64,000 bases of DNA, taken from NCBI RefSeq assembly GCF_943371865.1, contig NZ_CALRWL010000002.1, positions 1-64,000 of the forward strand. The letters run 5' to 3'. Below the pieces are notes generated by a model. It made no database searches. It was not told the DNA's origin and saw nothing but the letters and a program-made list of their open reading frames with translations. The stretch is from Azorhizobium sp943371865 (lineage in GTDB: Bacteria; Pseudomonadota; Alphaproteobacteria; Rhizobiales; Xanthobacteraceae). This document shows, piece after piece, positions 59,334 to 64,000 of this stretch. The translations under genes were made by a program, and so were the position numbers. The first letter of the stretch is position 1, and every line of letters starts with the position of its first letter.

Positions 59334-60503
59334 CTAACTCTCCAAATACGCACACCAATCATTCATCAAGCTGCGGCGTTTTTCGAACAGGTCACCACGC
59401 CGGTAGGCGGCTTCGACCTTGCTCTCTATCGTGTGGGCCAATGCCATCTCGCACACATCGCGGGGATGGCTCGTCGCCTCGGCTGCCCAATCCCGAAAGG
59501 CCGACCGAAACCCATGCGCGGTGATCTCCAGCTTCATTCGCCGTAGCACCATCAAGAATGCCATGTTCGATATTGGCTTGTCGGGCGAACGACCTGGAAA
59601 AATGTAGCCTTGGTTTCCCAATTGGCTGGCCTCTTGGAGAATCTCGATGCATCGCACTGAGAGCGGCACGCGGTGGACGCGCTTGGCCTTCATACGCGAG
59701 GCCGGCACAATCCAAACCTTCTCGGTGAAATCGATCTCGCTCCATTCTGCGCCGATCACCTCGCCTGTCCGAGCGGCGGTCAGGATCAGGAATTCGAAGG
59801 CCAGACGCGTGGGCAAACCTGCGTCAGTCGCGCGCAGACGGGCAATGAACGCGGGAACGTCTACATAAGGAAGTGCGGCGTGGTGCTCCTTCTGATTGCC
59901 CTGCTTCGGCAACCCGCGCTCGACCCCCTCGATGGGATTGTCCCCCGTGCGAAACCCGGAAGCTTTAGCCCAGTCGAACACGGTGCCCAGGCGCTGTTTG
60001 AGTCGACGGGCCGTCTCCGGCTTGGTGAGCCAGACCGGCGAAAGAACGCGGAGCAGTTGCGGCGTTCCGATCGCATCGATGCGGAGGCTGCCAACCTCGG
60101 GGAAGGCATAGGTTTTCAAGGTGGTCAGCCACTGCGCCGCATGCTTCGGGTTCTTCCACGATGGAGCATGTTCGGCATGCACCCGCTCGGCCGCTTCGGC
60201 GAAGGTGGGCATCACCAGGACCGCCTTGCGCCTTTCCGCCAAGGGGTCGCCGCCCTCCCGTGCCATCCGGCGATGGACCAAAGCCTTCTCTCGTGCCTCG
60301 GCCAGGCTGACAAGGGTAACACCGCCTAGCCCCATGTCACGTCGCCGCCCCTGCACGACAATCCGCAGCAGCCACCGCTTTGATCCGTTCTTGTCGACTT
60401 CCAGATAGAGGCCATTGCCATCCGGATAACGGCCTGGGATCTTCATCTGACGCACCTGCAAAGCAGTCAGCGCTTTGTCCGGGTGCCTACCACGCTTTTT
60501 CAT
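59334..60503 (-). CDS. int: P4-type tyrosine integrase (DUF4102 N-terminus)
   Basis: A 389-residue site-specific recombinase. The N-terminus (LTALQVRQMKIPGRYPDGNG and LYLEVDKNGSKRWLLRIVVQ) is the DUF4102 arm-binding domain of P4-like integrases. The catalytic domain has TAARTGEVIGAEWSEID (first Arg), HGFRSAFRDWAAEATSHPRD (His-x-x-Arg) and LAHTIESKVEAAYRRGD (His and nucleophile Tyr), so all active-site residues are there. It is the outermost gene of the island; the core repeat lies about 155 bp upstream of its start, and the 25-bp repeat sits 14 bp upstream, where it could couple integration to expression. Confidence 0.95.
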   Translation of the reverse strand: MKKRGRHPDKALTALQVRQMKIPGRYPDGNGLYLEVDKNGSKRWLLRIVVQGRRRDMGLGGVTLVSLAEAREKALVHRRMAREGGDPLAERRKAVLVMPTFAEAAERVHAEHAPSWKNPKHAAQWLTTLKTYAFPEVGSLRIDAIGTPQLLRVLSPVWLTKPETARRLKQRLGTVFDWAKASGFRTGDNPIEGVERGLPKQGNQKEHHAALPYVDVPAFIARLRATDAGLPTRLAFEFLILTAARTGEVIGAEWSEIDFTEKVWIVPASRMKAKRVHRVPLSVRCIEILQEASQLGNQGYIFPGRSPDKPISNMAFLMVLRRMKLEITAHGFRSAFRDWAAEATSHPRDVCEMALAHTIESKVEAAYRRGDLFEKRRSLMNDWCAYLES

Positions 60504-60516
60504 CCGCCCAATTCAG

Positions 60517-60541
60517 ACCCCACATTTCACCCCACATTCTG
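60517..60541 (+). repeat. Right copy of island-end 25-bp repeat
   Basis: ACCCCACATTTCACCCCACATTCTG matches 24795-24819 at 23 of 25 positions in the same orientation (key unit CCCCACAT, twice). It lies between the integrase start and the right core repeat, within the likely integrase promoter. Confidence 0.7.
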
Positions 60542-60658
60542 CGTCAGATCTAGCAAGCTTTCAAGCGACAATGTCGGACAACGAATCTGCCATAAGCCGT
60601 TGATAATGCAGCATGTAGTCGCACGACATCAAACATGGGCAGACTTCAATTCGGCAGA

Positions 60659-60681
60659 CTCCGTCTCCGCCACTTTCCCTT
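60659..60681 (+). repeat. Right attachment repeat (copy of tRNA-Ser 3' end)
   Basis: CTCCGTCTCCGCCAC (60659-60673) is identical to 24727-24741 and the match runs on to 60681 with one mismatch. Only the last part of a tRNA is present, with no matching 5' half nearby, so this is the duplicated end made by integration. Confidence 0.92.
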
Positions 60682-61085
60682 CAAAATGCTGTCTTTCCTG
60701 CGCGTCACGTGGGACGACAGCGCGCAGGCTCGACGGAGTGTCGCGCGCGCGATCGAATGTGCCGCGCACCGAAAGGGCCATGTGCCCCACGCCACACGCC
60801 TCAGCGTCCGCGACCGCGATCAGGGCGATGTCTGAACCTGCGGGCCGCACGCGCCGCAACGGCGCGGCGCGGAGTGCGGTCTGCGGGTTTCGGTCTCATG
60901 CACGCGGCTCACGTGCGCGCGTTCGGTCTCATGTGGGATGTGCCGGGATCGGACGGCATCCGCGAAGGAGGCTGCCTGCGTGCCCGCCGCCATCTGCCCG
61001 AAATCAGGCCAGAGGCCGTGACTGCCGGCCGTTGAAGCGGGCGGCATTCACGGCGTGTCACCGCCGGTGGCGGGGAGGGCGGCGC
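60682..61085. other. Intergenic region right of the island
   Basis: 404 bp with no convincing gene; frames here are Arg/Ala-rich shadows. It contains a 12-base direct repeat TTCGGTCTCATG (near 60889 and 60922). It is GC-rich again, consistent with a return to native chromosome. Confidence 0.5.
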
Positions 61086-62726
61086 TTATGGGGTCTGTTT
61101 GCGCCCACCCACCGGGGACGGGTTGGGAATGTCCCCCGGAATGTAGTTCGGCAGCCGGCTGGTCGGAATGATCGCCAGCAGAGCCACGGCGGACATGATC
61201 ATCAGGCCGATCTTCAATGCCCGCAGCCGCGCCTCCGTATTCACCCGCAAGGCCTCTTCCGCCTGGGCGGTGGTGGCGGCCATCACGCTCTGCAGCCGGT
61301 CATTGCTGACGAAGTTGATGCCGTCCAGATTGACCTGCGCCTGCAGCTCCGGCGGCAGCTTGGGGTTGGCCGCGAGGCTGCCGAGGATGAGTGAACTGAG
61401 CAGCCCCACCAGCAGGGCCCCCGCCACCGCGGTGCCCACCGCCGCCGCAAGATTGTTGGTGGTGCCCCGCAGGGAGCCAACGTCGCCGGCCAGTTCCTTC
61501 GGCGAGGCGGTGACCAGCACGTTGAACAGCAAGGTCACCAATGAGCCCTGGCCGATGCCGAACAGCACAAGGCCGATCAGGACCGGGCCGGCGCTCCAGT
61601 CGTTGCGCACCACGAAGGCCAGCCACAGCAGCGCGATGGTGCACAGCGCAAAGCCCGCCTGGCCGATCTGCCGCGGCGTGAACCGGGGATAGGCTTTCAC
61701 GATCAGCATGGCGGCGAAGAACACCGTCAGGTTGAACGGCAACATGGCGATGGCGGTGGCCAGCGCCGAGCGGCCCTGCACGATCTGAATGTAGAGCGGC
61801 ACCGAGAAGTTGAGCATCGCCTCAAGAGCGACGACGCAGAACATGGCATAGACCGCCGCCCGCTCCTGCGGGTTGTCGATCACCTGCAGCGCCAGGAGCG
61901 GGGTCTTGCCCGCCCGCTGGCGCCCGTGGGTCCAGGTGACGAAGGCAAATCCCACCATGATGCCGATGACGATCAGCACCGGCGCCGGTGAAAAGCCGGC
62001 GAGGTTGAACGGCGCCCCCGGGGTGGCGATCGCCAGGCCCCAGCGGTTGAGATTGTTGAAGCCGAAGCTGATGCAGATGATGGCGACCGCGGCCAGGATG
62101 ACGCCGGCAAAGTCGATCTGCACCTCCGGTCGGCCTGCGTCGCGCTTCAGGCGGAAGCTCAGCACGAACACGATGACCGACAGCACGATGAGGATGCCGA
62201 ACACCGGCCGCCAGCCGATGAAGGTGCCGAGGATGCCGCCGATCAGGAAGGCGGCGACGCCCGCGCCGGCGCGGGCCGAGCCGAGCGCGCCCAGCGCGGT
62301 GGCTTGCTGCGCGCCGCGATAGTTCTCGGCGATCAGGGCCACCAGCGAGGGCACCAGCGCCGCGCCCGCTGCCCCGGACAGGCCTTGGGCGGTGATCATC
62401 ATGGTGGCATTGGGACTGAAGGTCATCAGGATCTGCGCCACGCCGAACAGCAGCACCACCGCGCGGAACACGCGCACCGCGCCATAGCGCTGATTGAGCT
62501 TGGCCCCCAGCATCACGAAGCCGGCCACCAGCATGGAATACATGACGATGCCGGTGGCCACCGTGGTCGGCGGCACGTTGAAGCTCGCCACCATGCCGCC
62601 CATGGCCACGGGGAGCGAGGCCACGTTGAAGGACATGAGGACCTGCCCAAGCGCGATGGCGATCATCGGCACCCAGGACTCTCTGGCATCGGCGGAAGAC
62701 GGATGCCCCGCTGTGGTGGTGGTCAT
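61086..62726 (-). CDS. MFS transporter, 14-TM DHA2-type
   Basis: A 546-residue major facilitator protein with about 14 hydrophobic helices. GAKLNQRYGAVRVFRAVV is the motif A loop, MMITAQGLSGAAGAALVPSL and GWRPVFGILIVLSVIVFVL are typical of the DHA2 (EmrB/QacA-like) branch, and GIGQGSLVTLLFNVLVTASP lies in the second half. An unusual hydrophilic segment near the C-terminus (FVSNDRLQSVMAATTAQAEE) sits before the final helix. Likely a proton-driven exporter; substrate unknown. It is followed upstream by the glutaminase gene on the same strand, 42 bp away, so the two may be co-transcribed. Confidence 0.88.
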   Translation of the reverse strand: MTTTTAGHPSSADARESWVPMIAIALGQVLMSFNVASLPVAMGGMVASFNVPPTTVATGIVMYSMLVAGFVMLGAKLNQRYGAVRVFRAVVLLFGVAQILMTFSPNATMMITAQGLSGAAGAALVPSLVALIAENYRGAQQATALGALGSARAGAGVAAFLIGGILGTFIGWRPVFGILIVLSVIVFVLSFRLKRDAGRPEVQIDFAGVILAAVAIICISFGFNNLNRWGLAIATPGAPFNLAGFSPAPVLIVIGIMVGFAFVTWTHGRQRAGKTPLLALQVIDNPQERAAVYAMFCVVALEAMLNFSVPLYIQIVQGRSALATAIAMLPFNLTVFFAAMLIVKAYPRFTPRQIGQAGFALCTIALLWLAFVVRNDWSAGPVLIGLVLFGIGQGSLVTLLFNVLVTASPKELAGDVGSLRGTTNNLAAAVGTAVAGALLVGLLSSLILGSLAANPKLPPELQAQVNLDGINFVSNDRLQSVMAATTAQAEEALRVNTEARLRALKIGLMIMSAVALLAIIPTSRLPNYIPGDIPNPSPVGGRKQTP

Positions 62727-62768
62727 GGGCCTCTCCTCGAGATTATTCTTGGTTCAGGCGTGTTCCGC

Positions 62769-63773
62769 TCAGACGTCCGGCTTCGAGACGAACAGATCCA
62801 TGCCGAGGCGCTGCGACAGATATTGCGCGGTCAACTGGCCTTTGACGCTGTTTCCGGCCGCGTCGAGCGGCGGCGCGAAGGTGCCGAGGCCGCCCTTGCC
62901 CGGGGATACGGTGACGATGCCGCCGCCGATGCCGCTCTTGCCCGGCAGGCCGATGTCATAGAGCCAGTCGCCGGAGGTCTCATACAGGCCCGCCGTCGTC
63001 ATGACCGCCAGAGCGTAGTGGCAGATCTGCGGATCGACCACCCGCTCCCTGGTGATGGGATTGACGCCGCCGTCCGCCAGGGTGGCCCCCATCACCGCCA
63101 GATCGCGGGCGCTGACATTGAGGGAGCACTGGCGTGTATAGAGGTCGGTGGCTTCCTTGGGGTCGCTATAGATGCGCCCCATGCTCTGCAGCAGGCGCGC
63201 GATGCTGCGATTGCGGAAGTTGGTCTGCGATGCGGAGGCATAGACTTCTTCATTGAGCGGCAGCTCACGCCCGGCGAACCGCGACAGGCCTTGGTGAATG
63301 AAGGCCCACTTCTCATCCTCCGTGGCGCCGGGCACCAGGCTGGTGGTGGCGATGGCTCCGGCATTCACCATGGGATTGGTGATCCCCCCGGGGCTCAACT
63401 CGACGGCGGCGAGCGAATTGAAGGGGCGGCCCGTGCTGTTGGCGCCGAGCTTGGCGCGCGCCGCCTTGGGGCCGATCAACTGGCAGACCAGGGCGAAGAT
63501 GAACGGCTTGGACACGCTCATGATGGTGAAGGGATGATCCACCGCGCCGGCGGAATAGACATTGCCCGTCGTGCCCACCACGCAGATGCCGAACAGATCA
63601 GCCGGGACGCGGGCGAGGGCAGGGTAAACCTGCGAGTTCTCGCCGTCCGTGTTCGATTTGAAGCGCTGATAGGCGTCCTGGATCAGGCGCTCGACCAGGT
63701 CTCCTGATGGCAGATGGCCGGTTGAAACATATCCCGGTTCGTCCGGGTCATCATTTGTGTGCCCCGTCGGCAT
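62769..63773 (-). CDS. glsA: Glutaminase A
   Basis: Hydrolyses glutamine to glutamate and ammonia in the cytoplasm. The 334 residues show the serine-dependent beta-lactamase-like fold: catalytic SVSK at 86-89, FNSLAAVELSPGGITNPMVN, NAGAIATTSLVPG, and the C-terminal GLPGKSGIGGGIVTVSPGKG. Length is near the family norm with a short N-terminal extension. It is transcribed leftward, upstream of the MFS gene. Its promoter should lie in 63774-64000, where I see no other gene. Confidence 0.95.
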   Translation of the reverse strand: MPTGHTNDDPDEPGYVSTGHLPSGDLVERLIQDAYQRFKSNTDGENSQVYPALARVPADLFGICVVGTTGNVYSAGAVDHPFTIMSVSKPFIFALVCQLIGPKAARAKLGANSTGRPFNSLAAVELSPGGITNPMVNAGAIATTSLVPGATEDEKWAFIHQGLSRFAGRELPLNEEVYASASQTNFRNRSIARLLQSMGRIYSDPKEATDLYTRQCSLNVSARDLAVMGATLADGGVNPITRERVVDPQICHYALAVMTTAGLYETSGDWLYDIGLPGKSGIGGGIVTVSPGKGGLGTFAPPLDAAGNSVKGQLTAQYLSQRLGMDLFVSKPDV

Positions 63774-64000
63774 GTTTCATGTCCTCCCCCTATCTCCAGC
63801 GTTGTGCTGTCTTATGTCTCCGATGTATATGCCGGGTTGTAGTCCTCGGGAAGAGATCTTGAGCGTATAAGGCGGCCGGAGCTCCTGATATCTCCCGCCG
63901 ATGTTTGTTGTGTGCTGCGGTGCATCATGAATCTGGTTGCGGTGCTGGCGCTCAATGCCTGCGAATAGCTCTCGGTGCGGCCGACACGCGCTTGGGCGGC

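Larger units (their letters stand above)
24727..60681. mobile_element. Integrated genomic island at tRNA-Ser(GCT), about 36 kb
   Basis: The boundaries are the tRNA 3' end (24727-24749) and its copy at 60659-60681; the P4-type integrase lies next to the right copy. A second direct-repeat pair sits just inside both ends. Content differs from the flanks: XRE and AlpA regulators, a DUF927 ATPase, truncated IS3 and IS5 transposases, a phage-type lysis protein, a serine recombinase, two large putative defence modules and patches of visibly AT-rich DNA (28.6-28.9 kb and 58.7-59.3 kb). No conjugation or virion structural genes were recognised, so movement probably relies on a helper. Confidence 0.92.

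Noticed and set aside
60483..61394. Long plus-strand frame of 303 codons across the island end
   Set aside because: It runs opposite the integrase start, through the repeats and the attachment copy and into the MFS gene; sequence is Arg/His-rich with no family character.

Overview
The window reads as chromosomal DNA of a GC-rich alphaproteobacterium, most likely Hyphomicrobiales and Xanthobacteraceae-like. This is inferred from protein style (Liv operon with a DUF6867-type partner, a form II cox cluster, XdhC-type maturases), not from a marker gene. Nearly all real genes are long, intact and GC-rich. The exception is an interior segment of about 36 kb, which is an integrated genomic island.

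Left chromosomal part (1-24.6 kb). A complete branched-chain amino acid/amide ABC transporter operon (livH-livM-livG-livF, a small DUF6867-like membrane protein, and a livJ-type binding protein cut by the window edge) runs leftward. Divergent from it is a form II carbon-monoxide-dehydrogenase-like molybdenum hydroxylase cluster: coxG, a bile-acid/sodium-symporter-like carrier, coxS-coxL-coxM, a TauE/SafE permease, coxD (MoxR ATPase), coxE (vWA) and a DUF488 protein. After a convergent MFS carrier and a secreted hypothetical protein comes the molybdenum-cofactor branch on the minus strand: a MoeA-MocA-like fusion and two XdhC/CoxF/CoxI-like proteins. Then follow a KamA-type radical SAM enzyme, a nu-class glutathione transferase and a TPR-glycosyltransferase-like protein.

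Island (about 24,727-60,681). It sits at the 3' end of tRNA-Ser(GCT). The tRNA 3' end is repeated at 60,659-60,681 (22 of 23 bases identical), just beyond a P4-type tyrosine integrase. A second repeat pair of 25 bp (23 identical) lies just inside both ends and looks like integrase arm sites. The right end carries a satellite-like core: integrase, an AT-rich hypothetical gene, an AlpA-type regulator, a possible replication protein and a DUF927 primase-helicase-like ATPase. The left end has small hypothetical genes, an XRE repressor, a decayed paralogue and an IS3 scrap.

The cargo between holds: (i) a single 670-residue lysis polypeptide joining an NlpC/P60-like domain, a peptidoglycan-binding domain, a two-helix holin-like segment and a GH108-like muramidase; (ii) a three-gene set of a small protein, a NACHT/STAND ATPase with beta-propeller repeats, and a giant TPR protein; (iii) a serine recombinase with its own res-like repeats; (iv) a 15-kb four-gene operon on the minus strand: a 1952-residue STAND-like ATPase, a 346-residue protein with a degenerate P-loop region and a C-terminal HEPN-type RX4H motif, a 1106-residue protein of unknown fold, and a 1646-residue DEAH helicase with a DUF1998-type C-terminus. 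Sets (ii) and (iv) look like anti-phage systems. Set (iv) is the best candidate for something undescribed, with a possible link to Druantia-type systems.

Right chromosomal part (60.7-64 kb): a 14-TM MFS transporter and glutaminase A. No CRISPR array, rRNA or complete insertion sequence was seen.
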